Source: DASXTK01 sp036505485
GTDB taxonomy: Bacteria > Actinomycetota > Acidimicrobiia > Acidimicrobiales > VFJN01
Reading direction: 5' to 3'
DNA: 21,844 bases
Assembly (NCBI GenBank): GCA_036505485.1
Contig: DASXTK010000131.1
Span: 1-21,844, forward strand
Position 1 is the first letter of the stretch. Each line of letters opens with the position of its first letter. Under the pieces are notes generated by a model. It was not told the DNA's origin and made no database searches. It was given only the letters and a program-made list of their open reading frames with translations. This document shows, piece after piece, positions 7,672 to 15,386 of the stretch. Position numbers and translations under genes: made by a program.

Positions 7672-8583
7672 ATGGCCGAGCGGAGCGCCGGGAAAGTTCG
7701 AATAGGGGTCGGTCTGGGGTCCCACACATCCAGCGACCCGGCGCGCTTCGAGGCCTTGATCGACGGGCTCGAGGCCCTCGGCTTCGATTCGCTGTGGCTC
7801 TCGGAACGGGTGAGCACCGGCCCCGACCCCCTCACCGCGCTGGCCTACGCCGCGGCCCGGACCGACCGGCTCAAGCTCGGCACCGCGGTCACCATCCTGC
7901 CCGGGCGCAACCCCATGCTCCTGGCCAAGCAGATCGCCACGCTTGATCGCCTGTCCAGCGGCCGCATGTTGCCGGCCTTCGGCCTCGGTGTGGCCCGCAA
8001 GTCCGAGCAGCAGGCCTTCGGCGTACCCGCCGACGAGCGCGGCTCGCGCTTCGACGAGGCGTTGCCTCTGCTGCGACGCTTCTGGAGCGAGGACAAGGTG
8101 GATCACAAGGGCAAGTGGTTCCGTTACGAGCAGGCCTCGGTGCAGCCTCAGCCGCTGCAGCAGCCCATCCCGGTGTGGCTGGGCGGCAGCGCCCCCAGCG
8201 AGCTGCAGCGCTGCGGACGGCTCGGCGACGGCTGGCTGCCGTCGTTCACCCCGCCCGAGGATGTGGCCAAGGGCATCCCCGAGATCAAGAAGGCCGCCGA
8301 CAAGGCCGACCGCAGCATCGACGACGACCACTACGGCGCGCTGGTGCCCTACGTCGAGGGCGAGGACATCCCCGACCGGGTCATGGCGCTGGCGCGGCGC
8401 CGCAAGTCTGCGGTCGAGCCCACCGACGTGATCGGCCGGGGTCTCAAGGGGCTGCGCAGCCTGCTGGAGCGGTACATCGAGGCCGGTGCGTCGAAGTTCG
8501 TGGTGGTTCCGGTGATCGAGCCCACCAACTGGGACGACCACGTCTCCGAGCTGGCGGACGCGGTCCACCCGTTGGAGGCATAG
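7672..8583 (+). CDS. LLM-class (luciferase-like) flavin/F420-dependent oxidoreductase
   Basis: A 303-residue TIM-barrel oxidoreductase of the bacterial luciferase superfamily. In actinobacteria these use reduced F420 or FMN to act on varied small molecules. Recognisable stretches are IGVGLGSHTS near the N-terminus, ALGFDSLWLSERV, LKLGTAVTILPGRNPMLLAKQIATLDRLSSGR, FGLGVARKSEQQAFGVP, and IPVWLGGSAPSELQRCGRLGDGWLPSF. The C-terminus is intact (FVVVPVIEPTNWDDHV). ATG 7672 is preceded by AGGAG at 7659-7663. The frame is open much further upstream, but that part overlaps the lipid-kinase-like gene. The cofactor cannot be settled by eye, and no substrate is suggested by the neighbours. Confidence 0.88.
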   Translation: MAERSAGKVRIGVGLGSHTSSDPARFEALIDGLEALGFDSLWLSERVSTGPDPLTALAYAAARTDRLKLGTAVTILPGRNPMLLAKQIATLDRLSSGRMLPAFGLGVARKSEQQAFGVPADERGSRFDEALPLLRRFWSEDKVDHKGKWFRYEQASVQPQPLQQPIPVWLGGSAPSELQRCGRLGDGWLPSFTPPEDVAKGIPEIKKAADKADRSIDDDHYGALVPYVEGEDIPDRVMALARRRKSAVEPTDVIGRGLKGLRSLLERYIEAGASKFVVVPVIEPTNWDDHVSELADAVHPLEA

Positions 8584-8737
8584 CGCGGCGCTTGGCGTCG
8601 ACCCGTCGTGCTCAGGTAGCACGGGCGACGGGCGAGCGGAGACGGCGCGACGCTTGGCGTCGACCAGTTTCCGGTCAGTCCCTGCCCGGAAACCCGTCGT
8701 GCTCAGGTGGCACGGGCTACGGGCGAGCAGAAACGGC
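8583..8737. repeat. Imperfect tandem repeat with multiple hairpins
   Basis: The 214-bp gap after the LLM gene contains two copies of one unit, 8583-8644 and 8645-8737. Both hold GCTTGGCGTCGACC, CGTCGTGCTCAGGT and ACGGGCGAGC. The second copy has a 29-nt insert (8666-8694) that itself folds: GTTTCCGG (8667-8674) pairs with CCGGAAAC (8686-8693). CGACGC-ttg-GCGTCG and CGTGCT-caggt-AGCACG are further stems, partly conserved in both copies. This resembles a REP-type repeat or a complex terminator. Confidence 0.6.
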
Positions 8738-8785
8738 GGTGCTTGCAAGCCCGGCCGAGGCCGTAGGCGAGTGGTGCGGGGGACC

Positions 8786-8791
8786 TAGAGT
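8786..8791 (+). promoter_or_regulatory. -10 box TAGAGT, probable leaderless start
   Basis: TAGAGT ends 6 nt before GTG 8798. The overlapping GTG at 8795 would be only 3 nt away, so the box favours 8798 as start. Confidence 0.5.
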
Positions 8792-8797
8792 TCCGTG

Positions 8798-9784
8798 GTG
8801 CGCGCCTGGATCCTCGACGAGTCGCCCGGCGGTTATCGCTACGGCGATGTGTCCGACCCGGAGCTGGGGCCCGACGACGTGCGGGTCCGGCCGGTGGCCT
8901 CGGCGCTCAACCACATGGACCTGTGGGTCACCAAGGGGATGCCCCGTCCGCACCTGCCCCACGTCCCGGGCAGTGATGTGGCCGGCGTGGTCACCGAGGT
9001 GGGTGCCGCGGTCAGGCATGTCGCCACCGGTGACGAGGTGGTGGTCAACCCGGCGGTCGCCTCGGTCGACGCCGTGGTGGCCTACGGCAACGACTCGCCC
9101 CTGGCGCCCGGGTTCGGCATCGTCGGCGAGCACCGCTGGGGCGGCCACAGCGAGGCCCTGGTGGTTCCGGGCCGCAACGTCCGGCCCCGGCCGTCGCAAC
9201 GCAGCTGGGAGGAGTGTGCGGCCTATCCGCTGGCCACCCTGACCGCCTGGCGGATGCTGCGCCGGGCCCGAGTCCGGGCCGGCGAGTCGGTGCTGATCGT
9301 GGGCATCGGTGGGGGAGTCAGCACCGCCGCCCTGGGTCTGGCCCGGCGAAAGGGAGCCGTGGTGTACGCCACCTCCCGGGACGCGGCCAAGCAGAAGCGG
9401 GCACTGGAGCTGGGAGCCTCCGACGCCTTCGACTCCGGCGCTGACTGGCCCGTGAAGGTCGATGTGGTGATCGAGAGCGTCGGCCCGGCCACCTGGGACC
9501 GGTCGATCCGAGCCCTGAAGCCAGGGGGCCGGCTGGCGGTGTGCGGCGGAACGTCCGGGCAGAGCGTCGAGCTGAACCTGCCCCGGCTGTTCTTCAAGCA
9601 GATCGAGATCATCGGCTCGACCATGGGCTCGTACCAGGAGTTCGACCAGGTGACCGAGTTGGTGGCCCAAGGTCTGCCGGTGATCGTGGACGAGGTGTTC
9701 GACCTCGCCGACTACCCGGCCGCGTTGGCCCGGCTCGACGAAGGCGCCCAGCTCGGCAAGATCGTGCTCCGGCACCCGACCTGA
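8798..9784 (+). CDS. Medium-chain dehydrogenase/quinone-oxidoreductase-like protein
   Basis: A 328-residue NAD(P)-dependent oxidoreductase of the zinc-alcohol-dehydrogenase (MDR) superfamily. A GroES-like N-terminal domain contains ALNHMDLWVTKG and HVPGSDVAGVVTEVG. The Rossmann domain contains VLIVGIGGGVSTAALGLARRKGA and, later, ALKPGGRLAVCGG. The lobe that holds four structural-zinc cysteines in related enzymes is present (about 85-115), but all four cysteines are replaced, and the usual catalytic zinc cysteine is an Asn (NHMD). A zinc-free reductase is therefore likely. It starts at GTG 8798, 6 nt after a TAGAGT box. It lies 26 bp before the M20 gene, which has its own -10 box. The substrate is unknown. 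Confidence 0.87.
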   Translation: MRAWILDESPGGYRYGDVSDPELGPDDVRVRPVASALNHMDLWVTKGMPRPHLPHVPGSDVAGVVTEVGAAVRHVATGDEVVVNPAVASVDAVVAYGNDSPLAPGFGIVGEHRWGGHSEALVVPGRNVRPRPSQRSWEECAAYPLATLTAWRMLRRARVRAGESVLIVGIGGGVSTAALGLARRKGAVVYATSRDAAKQKRALELGASDAFDSGADWPVKVDVVIESVGPATWDRSIRALKPGGRLAVCGGTSGQSVELNLPRLFFKQIEIIGSTMGSYQEFDQVTELVAQGLPVIVDEVFDLADYPAALARLDEGAQLGKIVLRHPT

Positions 9785-9795
9785 ACCACGGGCGG

Positions 9796-9801
9796 TAGCG
9801 T
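9796..9801 (+). promoter_or_regulatory. -10 box TAGCGT, probable leaderless start
   Basis: TAGCGT is 8 nt before ATG 9810, without a Shine-Dalgarno. Confidence 0.5.
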
Positions 9802-9809
9802 CGGAGCCC

Positions 9810-11024
9810 ATGGCACCGGGCAGCGATCTCGAGGGCGTCAAGGAACGGCTGGCGGCGGAGGTCGATCGACGGGCCGAGGTCCTGATCGACGTCTCCCATC
9901 AGATCCACGCCCATCCTGAGCTGAACTACGAGGAGCAGTTCGCCCACGACCTGCTCACCTCGGTCCTGGAGGGCGAGGGGCTGAAGGTCGAGCGCAGCGC
10001 CCGGGGCATCGCCACCGCCTTCGAGGCCCGAGCCGGTGCGTCCGGCCCGACCATCGCGGTGCTGTGCGAGTACGACGCCCTGCCGGGCATCGGCCATGCC
10101 TGCGGCCACAACGTCATCGCCGCAGCCGGGCTCGGTGCGGGGCTGGCGGCCGCGGCGCTGGCCGACGAGATGGGCGGACGGGTCGTGGTGCTGGGCACCC
10201 CGGCCGAGGAGGGCGGCGGCGGCAAGATCCAGCTCATCGACGCCGGCGCCTTCGCCGACATCGACGCCGCGATGATGGTCCACCCGGCCGAGGCCGACCT
10301 GACCGCCATGAACGTCATCGCGGTTCACCAGGCGCTCGTGACCTACCACGGCCAGGCCGCCCACGCCGCCGCGTTCCCCCAGAAGGGCCGCAACGCCCTG
10401 GACGCCTGCATCCTCGGCTACATGAACGTGGCCGCCCTCCGCCAGCACATCAGCCAGGGGGAGCGGCTGCATGCGATCATCACCCACGGCGGCGACAAGC
10501 CCAACATCGTTCCGGCTCACGCTCAGGCCGACTGGATGGTGCGGTCGCCCACGGTCCGCAGCCTGGAGCGGCTCAAGGAGCGCTGGCTGGCCTGCCTCGA
10601 GGCTGGAGCCCAGGCCGCCGGCTGCACCATGGAGGTGGAGTGGACCAGCCCCATCTACGCCGACATGGTCGACAACGGCGTGATCGGGGACTGCTACCGG
10701 GCCAACGCCACCGCGCTGGGTCGCTCGGTGGCCGAGCCCTCGGTGGATCTCCGAGTGGTCGGGAGCACCGACATGGGCAACGTCAGCTACGTCGTGCCGT
10801 CCATCCATCCGATGATCCAGGTGGCGCCGGCAGGTGTTCCCATCCACACGCCGGCGTTCGCCGAGTACGCGGCCGGCGACGGTGGCGACCGGGCGGTGCT
10901 CGACGGAGCCAAGGCCCTGGCCTGGACCGTTGCCGATCTGTGGCTCGACGAAGGCCTTCGAACGTCGGCCAAGGACGAGTGGACTTCGGAGCTGAAGACC
11001 CGTTCTGCCCACGCAGCGCGGTAG
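9810..11024 (+). CDS. M20-family amidohydrolase/peptidase (AbgB/PM20D2-like)
   Basis: A 404-residue metal-dependent amidohydrolase. Metal and substrate motifs are intact: IHAHPELNYEE (32-42), CEYDALPGIGHACGHN (86-101, with Cys98 and His100), TPAEEGGGGK (130-139), MMVHP (His158), GQAAHAA in the dimerisation domain, and a distal GVPIHTPAF histidine. The CGH pattern with a Glu pair is typical of the M20D group, which includes N-acyl amino acid amidohydrolases and AbgB. The wording CEYDALPGIGHACGHN is close to that of the PM20D2/AbgB branch, where substrates are dipeptides or aminobenzoyl-glutamate. There is no signal peptide, so it should be cytoplasmic. The actual substrate is not shown by context. 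Confidence 0.9.
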   Translation: MAPGSDLEGVKERLAAEVDRRAEVLIDVSHQIHAHPELNYEEQFAHDLLTSVLEGEGLKVERSARGIATAFEARAGASGPTIAVLCEYDALPGIGHACGHNVIAAAGLGAGLAAAALADEMGGRVVVLGTPAEEGGGGKIQLIDAGAFADIDAAMMVHPAEADLTAMNVIAVHQALVTYHGQAAHAAAFPQKGRNALDACILGYMNVAALRQHISQGERLHAIITHGGDKPNIVPAHAQADWMVRSPTVRSLERLKERWLACLEAGAQAAGCTMEVEWTSPIYADMVDNGVIGDCYRANATALGRSVAEPSVDLRVVGSTDMGNVSYVVPSIHPMIQVAPAGVPIHTPAFAEYAAGDGGDRAVLDGAKALAWTVADLWLDEGLRTSAKDEWTSELKTRSAHAAR

Positions 11025-11080
11025 TTGCAATACGGTTCGTGAGCTGGGCTAGTATCCCCTCCCGGTCTGGGGCGCGGACG

Positions 11081-11086
11081 TAGCAT
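11081..11086 (+). promoter_or_regulatory. -10 box TAGCAT upstream of the ThyX-like gene
   Basis: TAGCAT is 10 nt before ATG 11097, slightly further away than at other genes here; there is no Shine-Dalgarno. Confidence 0.4.
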
Positions 11087-11096
11087 CAGCCTTCCT

Positions 11097-12728
11097 ATGA
11101 CCCTCTATGTCGCCGAGGAGTTCAGCGCGGAGGAGGCCGATGTCCTCCGGCGGTACTTCACCAACCTCGACGGTCCGGTGTTCGCGCTGGTCAACCTGCC
11201 CGAAGTGGTCAAGGGCGCCCTGTTCGCCCGCTACTCGCGCTCGCCCAAGAGCCTGCGGCGTCTGTTCCTCGACGAGTTCGTCGTCGACCTGGACATAAGC
11301 GGCGACACCTCCATCGATGCCACCGTCGGCCTGCAGCGGGCCGAGGAGCTCTACGAGAAGGTCTTCTTCGAGTACGGCGACGACTCGGTGGCCCAGCTGG
11401 GTGGGGTGCACCTGGCGTGCGAGCAGGCGTCCAACCTGCTCACCAAGGTGCTCGAGTGGGGCCGGCTGATGTCCTACCTCGAACAATCGACCCGGTACAT
11501 CACCTACGACTCCCGGCTCGACGGGCGCTACCGCTACTACCGCGAGCCCGACATCCTGGCCAGCCCCCTGGGTCTGCGCTACGTGGGTGACCTCGATCGG
11601 CTGTTCGACACGTACAGCGAGATGACCGCGACCATGGTGGAGTTCTTCCGGGAGAACGTCCCCAAGCAGCCCGGCGACAGCGACTTCGTCCATCGCCAGG
11701 CCATCCGGGCCAAGGCTCTCGACGCCGTCCGCGGGGTCCTGCCCGCGGCCACGCTGTCGAATGTCGGGATCTACGGAACGGGGCAGGCCTATGAGGCCCT
11801 GTTGCTGCGGATGCGGGCCCATCCGTTGCCGGAGGCCCGCAGCTACGCCGACCTGATGCTGACCGAGCTGCGCAAGGTGATCCCGAGCTTCCTCAAACGG
11901 GTCGACATCGCCGAGCGGGGGGTGGCGGCGAGCGCCTACCTCTCGGGAACCCGCGACGCGGTGGCGGCGCTGGCCGAGCGGTTGTTCGCCGACGACCTCG
12001 ATGCGACCGAGGAGACCTTGGTGGCGCCCGACGACGAGATCGGGGTGCAGCTGGTCGACTGGGATCCCGACGGCGAGGTGAAGACCGTCGCCTCCATGCT
12101 CTACCCGTGCACGGACCGGTCCGAGGCCGAGATCGAGGACCGGGTCCGGGCCATGACCGTCGAGGAGCGGCTGGCGGTGATCCGGGCCTACGTGGGTGAG
12201 CGGACCAACCGCCGGCATCGGCCGGGGCGAGCCTTCGAGCGCACCGGCTACCGGTTCGACGTCCTGGCCGACTACGGCGCCTTCCGCGACCTGCAGCGGC
12301 ACCGCATGCTGACCATCGAGTGGCAGACCCTGGCGCCCGGGCACGGCTACTCCCGGCCGGCCGAGGTCGACGCCGCGGGGCTCGGCGACGAGTTCGATCA
12401 GGCGATGACCCGTTCCGCCGATCTGTACGACGCGCTGGCCGATCAGTTCCCGGCTCAGGCGCCGTACGCGGTGGCTCTGGCCTACCGAATCCGCTTCGTG
12501 ATGCAGATGAACGCCCGTGAGGCCATGCATCTCATCGAGCTGCGCACCACCCCTCAGGGCCACCCGGCCTACCGGTCGGTGGCCCAGCAGATGCATGTGC
12601 TCATAGCCGAAAAAGCCGGGCATCGAGCGTTGGCTGAAGCCATGTGTTTCGCCGACCATTCCGCCGGGGCACAGCTGGAGCGGCTCGAGGCCGAGCGCAG
12701 GGCAGAACAACGTCGGGCCTCGCGTTGA
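11097..12728 (+). CDS. Tandem ThyX-like protein (FAD-dependent thymidylate synthase family)
   Basis: A 543-residue protein with two ThyX-like halves. Canonical ThyX is about 220-250 residues and makes dTMP from dUMP with FAD, NADPH and methylene-tetrahydrofolate; its signature is RHR-x7-S within RHRxxSxxExSxRY. The N-terminal half has WGRLMSYLEQSTRY (121-134): it keeps R123, S126, E129, S131, R133 and Y134 but lacks the leading RHR. The C-terminal half has RHRMLTIEWQT (401-411): it keeps RHR but has lost the serines and the RY. Each half also has the later ThyX-type helix (AVRGVLPAATLSN; NAREAMHLIELR). It may be an active pseudo-dimer or a relative with another role. It stands alone with its own promoter. 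The family call is firm; the activity is not. Confidence 0.85.
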   Translation: MTLYVAEEFSAEEADVLRRYFTNLDGPVFALVNLPEVVKGALFARYSRSPKSLRRLFLDEFVVDLDISGDTSIDATVGLQRAEELYEKVFFEYGDDSVAQLGGVHLACEQASNLLTKVLEWGRLMSYLEQSTRYITYDSRLDGRYRYYREPDILASPLGLRYVGDLDRLFDTYSEMTATMVEFFRENVPKQPGDSDFVHRQAIRAKALDAVRGVLPAATLSNVGIYGTGQAYEALLLRMRAHPLPEARSYADLMLTELRKVIPSFLKRVDIAERGVAASAYLSGTRDAVAALAERLFADDLDATEETLVAPDDEIGVQLVDWDPDGEVKTVASMLYPCTDRSEAEIEDRVRAMTVEERLAVIRAYVGERTNRRHRPGRAFERTGYRFDVLADYGAFRDLQRHRMLTIEWQTLAPGHGYSRPAEVDAAGLGDEFDQAMTRSADLYDALADQFPAQAPYAVALAYRIRFVMQMNAREAMHLIELRTTPQGHPAYRSVAQQMHVLIAEKAGHRALAEAMCFADHSAGAQLERLEAERRAEQRRASR

Positions 12729-12746
12729 TCTAGGTCGCAAGGTCGC

Positions 12747-12752
12747 TACCCT
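12747..12752 (+). promoter_or_regulatory. Putative -10 box TACCCT for the DUF4193 operon
   Basis: TACCCT lies about 100 nt before ATG 12855, giving a 5' leader with a Shine-Dalgarno, unlike the leaderless genes nearby. TATCAT at 12815-12820 is an alternative box. A hairpin CGGCCC-ccga-GGGCCG at 12822-12837 sits just before the ribosome-binding site. Confidence 0.35.
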
Positions 12753-12854
12753 GTCCGGCCACTCGACCCACAACTACGCATCGCGGAATACACACGAAGG
12801 CGGGCCGCGCTGCCTATCATCCGGCCCCCGAGGGCCGACCCGTGAAGGGAAACG

Positions 12855-13358
12855 ATGGCTGACGAAGAACTATCCGACGTCGAAGCGCCCGATGGGGATG
12901 ATTTCGAAGAAGTCCCGGAGGAGATCGACGAGGAGCTCGTCGAGGACGACGCCGTGGACGACGCCTTCGTCGATGACGACGACTTCACCGCCGCCGACGA
13001 CGAAGAAGAGGAAGAAGAGGCTGTCGTCGTGCCGGTGGTCAAGCCACCGGCTCCGGCCAAGGCCAAGCGTCGCAGCAGCGACGAGGACGAAGAAGAAGAA
13101 GACGACGATGACGACGTCTCCGACGACGACGTCGAAGCCGATCTGGACACGATCCTGAAGGACCGCATCGCGGCCCAACCCGACGAAGACGACGACGAAG
13201 AGGACGAGGGGCAGCCCGAACCCGACGATCGCAGCGACGGCTCGGGGCGCATCCAGCCCCGGCGGCCCGGCGAGTTCGTGTGTCAGTCCTGCTTCTTGGT
13301 CAAGCACCCGAGTCAGTTGGCCGATCCCGATCAGATGCTGTGCACTGACTGCGTATGA
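12855..13358 (+). CDS. DUF4193 family zinc-ribbon protein
   Basis: A 167-residue protein. The last 75 residues match the actinobacterial DUF4193 pattern: VEADLDTILKDRIA, then RRPGEFVCQSCFLVK and QLADPDQMLCTDC, with Cys143, Cys146, Cys163 and Cys166 forming a probable zinc site. The N-terminal 90 residues are an extreme Asp/Glu run and make the protein longer than the roughly 100-residue mycobacterial homologues. The function of DUF4193 is not known to me. The start ATG 12855 has a GAAGGGA site a few bases upstream. The stop overlaps the next start (ATGA), and that gene is in turn coupled to a GNAT gene, so the three form one operon. Confidence 0.9.
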   Translation: MADEELSDVEAPDGDDFEEVPEEIDEELVEDDAVDDAFVDDDDFTAADDEEEEEEAVVVPVVKPPAPAKAKRRSSDEDEEEEDDDDDVSDDDVEADLDTILKDRIAAQPDEDDDEEDEGQPEPDDRSDGSGRIQPRRPGEFVCQSCFLVKHPSQLADPDQMLCTDCV

Positions 13359-13960
13359 CCGACCGAGCGCACGAGACGAACCACCACCGATCCGCGTCGG
13401 ACACCAACGGTTCCGGCGAGTCCGCGCCCACCGGCGCCGAAGCCGAGCTCGAACTGGGCGAGTTCGTCACCAAGGTGATGGACATCGTGCGCTACGCACC
13501 GATCGGCATCCTGCTCGATGGCCCGGCCCTGCTTCCCAAGCTGGCAGACCAGGGCAAGGTCCACGTCAAGAACGCCGAGTGGCTGGGCGGCATGGCGCTG
13601 CAGCAGGGCCGCAAGGCGCTGGAGCGTCAGCTTCAGGTCGTGGGGACCCAGGCGGTCGACTTCCTGAAGATGATGGGTGTGATCGCGGAGGAGGACGACA
13701 CCGAGGCGACCCGCCGCGTCCGCCCTGCGGCTCGTCCTAGTCGGGCCACGGTGTCGGCTGCGGAGTCGGCTGCGGCGACCGCCGACTCACCTGGCGTCGA
13801 CGACCTGGCCATCCCGGACTACGACAGCCTGTCAGCGTCCCAGGTGATCAACCGGCTGCCCAGCCTGTCGACCGAGGAGCTGGAGGCGGTACGGGCCTAC
13901 GAGACCGCGCACCGCGGGCGCAAGACCATCCTCAACAAGGTGGTCCAGCTCCAGGCATGA
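13355..13960 (+). CDS. Conserved-looking helical protein, unknown function
   Basis: A 201-residue protein. An acidic low-complexity leader (1-35) is followed by a helical region (35-115) that holds a moderately hydrophobic stretch (APIGILLDGPALL). An Ala/Ser-rich linker follows, and then a C-terminal domain of about 50 residues starting IPDYDSLSASQVINRLPSL and continuing STEELEAVRAYE. That last domain resembles a small helical module seen at the end of several actinobacterial proteins, some annotated as lipid-droplet-associated; I am not sure of the name. No catalytic motif is visible. It overlaps DUF4193 upstream and the GNAT gene downstream by ATGA, so all three should be made together. Confidence 0.75.
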   Translation: MTDRAHETNHHRSASDTNGSGESAPTGAEAELELGEFVTKVMDIVRYAPIGILLDGPALLPKLADQGKVHVKNAEWLGGMALQQGRKALERQLQVVGTQAVDFLKMMGVIAEEDDTEATRRVRPAARPSRATVSAAESAAATADSPGVDDLAIPDYDSLSASQVINRLPSLSTEELEAVRAYETAHRGRKTILNKVVQLQA

Positions 13961-14439
13961 CGCCACACGAGTCGACCCGCGTGGCCGGCGTCGCCGATCT
14001 CGAGGTCCTCGTGCCCCTGGCCGAGGCCGCGATCGCCGAGAAGCGGGAGCAGAAGGGCGGGCTGGTGTGGATGCGGCGGGAGAGCCGCGGCGCCGACGTC
14101 CGGGCGTCGCTGGCCGCAGCCCTCGAGGCGCGCGATCACCTGGTCGTGCTGGGACTCCTCGACGACACCCCCCTCGGCTACGGCGTCGCCCACGTCGAGA
14201 CGTTGGCCGACGGGGGCCGGCTGGGGGTCTTGGAGGACCTGTACGTCGATCCGGGGGCGCGTGCCGTCGGCGTGGGCGAGGTCCTGATGGACCATCTGCT
14301 GGGCTGGTGCCGGGAGCAGGGCTGCTTCGGTGTGGACAGCCTGGCCCTGCCCGGCGACCGGTCGACCAAGAACTTCTTCGAGTCGTTCGGCCTGGTAGCC
14401 CGAGCGATCGTGGTCCACCGCCCCTTGCAGGACAGCTAG
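13957..14439 (+). CDS. GNAT-family N-acetyltransferase
   Basis: A 160-residue protein predicted to transfer an acetyl group from acetyl-CoA to an amine. The GNAT core is clear: LGVLEDLYVDPGAR (beta strand 4), then RAVGVG at 102-107, which fits the R-x-x-G-x-G pyrophosphate loop, followed by the helix EVLMDHLLGWCRE. The C-terminal part reads STKNFFESFGLVARAIVVHR, as in many GNATs where the YxxxGF motif precedes the last strand. The acceptor is unknown. It is the third gene of the coupled operon with DUF4193 and the helical protein (ATGA overlap) and converges on the crotonase gene 10 bp away. Confidence 0.87.
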   Translation: MTPHESTRVAGVADLEVLVPLAEAAIAEKREQKGGLVWMRRESRGADVRASLAAALEARDHLVVLGLLDDTPLGYGVAHVETLADGGRLGVLEDLYVDPGARAVGVGEVLMDHLLGWCREQGCFGVDSLALPGDRSTKNFFESFGLVARAIVVHRPLQDS

Positions 14440-14449
14440 CTACGAGGGG

Positions 14450-15214
14450 CTAGTGGCCCTTCCACTGGGGTGGGCGCTTCTCGATGAAGGCGGTCAGGCC
14501 CTCGGAGAAGTCCTCGCTGGACATGGCCTTGGCCATCCCCTCGATGGACATCTTCCAGCCGATGTCGTCGGGCGCGTTGGTGGCCTCCAGCACGATCTTG
14601 CGGGTCTCCCGCACGGCCACCGGGGCGTTGGCGCACACCGCCTCGGCCAGGGTGATGGCGGCATCGAGGGCCTCGCCCGGCTCCACCAGCCGGTTGACCA
14701 GGCCGAAGTGATGGGCCCGGGTGGCGTCGATCGGATCGCCGGTCAACGCCAGCTCCATGGCGATGTTGACCGGGATCTTGCGGGGGAGCCGGAACAGCCC
14801 GCCGGCCGCGGCGACCAGCGAACGCTTCACCTCGGGGATGCCGAAGGTGGCGGTGGTCGAGGCCACGACCAGGTCGCACGACAGCACGATCTCGGTGCCA
14901 CCGGCGAGCGCCGGGCCGTCGACCGCGGCGATGATCGGCTTGCTGTGCTCCCGTTGCACGATGCCGCCGAACCCGCCCCGCTGGGTGGCAAGGCTGGCAG
15001 CATTGCCCGCGTTGATCTCCTTGAGATCGGCGCCGGCGCAGAACACCGGGGGAACGCCGGTCACGATGCCGACCCAGATGTCGTCGTTCTCCTCGATCTG
15101 GTCGATCGCGGCCTCGATGCCCTGCGCCACCGCTCCGTTGACGGCGTTACGGGCCTCGGGACGGTTGATCGTCGCGATGGCGAAGGGTCCGCGTTGTTCG
15201 AATTCGACGGCCAT
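14450..15214 (-). CDS. Enoyl-CoA hydratase/isomerase (crotonase family)
   Basis: A 254-residue crotonase-fold enzyme acting on acyl-CoA thioesters, probably in fatty-acid or related catabolism. The oxyanion-hole motif FCAGADLKE is at 58-66. A second motif, GGTEIVLSCDL, carries Glu108. FGIPEV supplies Glu128. These occupy the places of the two catalytic glutamates of rat enoyl-CoA hydratase, so hydratase activity is plausible, although the family also holds isomerases and hydrolases. The C-terminal KRPPQWKGH end is typical. ATG 15214 follows a TAGGGT box by 8 nt, so it is probably leaderless. An inverted repeat overlaps the upstream edge of that box and may be an operator. Confidence 0.9.
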   Translation of the reverse strand: MAVEFEQRGPFAIATINRPEARNAVNGAVAQGIEAAIDQIEENDDIWVGIVTGVPPVFCAGADLKEINAGNAASLATQRGGFGGIVQREHSKPIIAAVDGPALAGGTEIVLSCDLVVASTTATFGIPEVKRSLVAAAGGLFRLPRKIPVNIAMELALTGDPIDATRAHHFGLVNRLVEPGEALDAAITLAEAVCANAPVAVRETRKIVLEATNAPDDIGWKMSIEGMAKAMSSEDFSEGLTAFIEKRPPQWKGH

Positions 15215-15222
15215 GGCCGGTC

Positions 15223-15228
15223 ACCCTA
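15223..15228 (-). promoter_or_regulatory. -10 box TAGGGT (minus strand), probable leaderless crotonase start
   Basis: On the minus strand TAGGGT lies 8 nt before ATG 15214. There is no Shine-Dalgarno. Confidence 0.5.
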
Positions 15229-15244
15229 CTCAGACCCCCTGAGT
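15228..15244. promoter_or_regulatory. Candidate operator upstream of the crotonase gene
   Basis: ACTCAG-acccc-CTGAGT is a perfect 6-bp inverted repeat with a 5-bp spacer, touching the -10 box. The arm-spacer-arm geometry fits a dimeric repressor such as a TetR protein. Confidence 0.35.
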
Positions 15245-15386
15245 CCTCGCACAGTGAGTGCAAAGAGGTTCCAGAAGTGCAACGCGACCGCAGACCACTA
15301 GAACGCAACCTTCGTTATGCTGCCAGAGTCGAACCGACCATGGACTACAGACGGCTGTTCGGAACGGGAGCTGGGGCCACCATCCG

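Noticed and set aside
7609..8748. 379-residue minus-strand frame
   Set aside because: It is opposite the luciferase-like oxidoreductase and reads into the structured repeat. No motif is present.
15257..15282. Two AGTGCAA direct repeats 19 bp apart
   Set aside because: Seven-base repeats are expected by chance, and the position does not fit a clear promoter.
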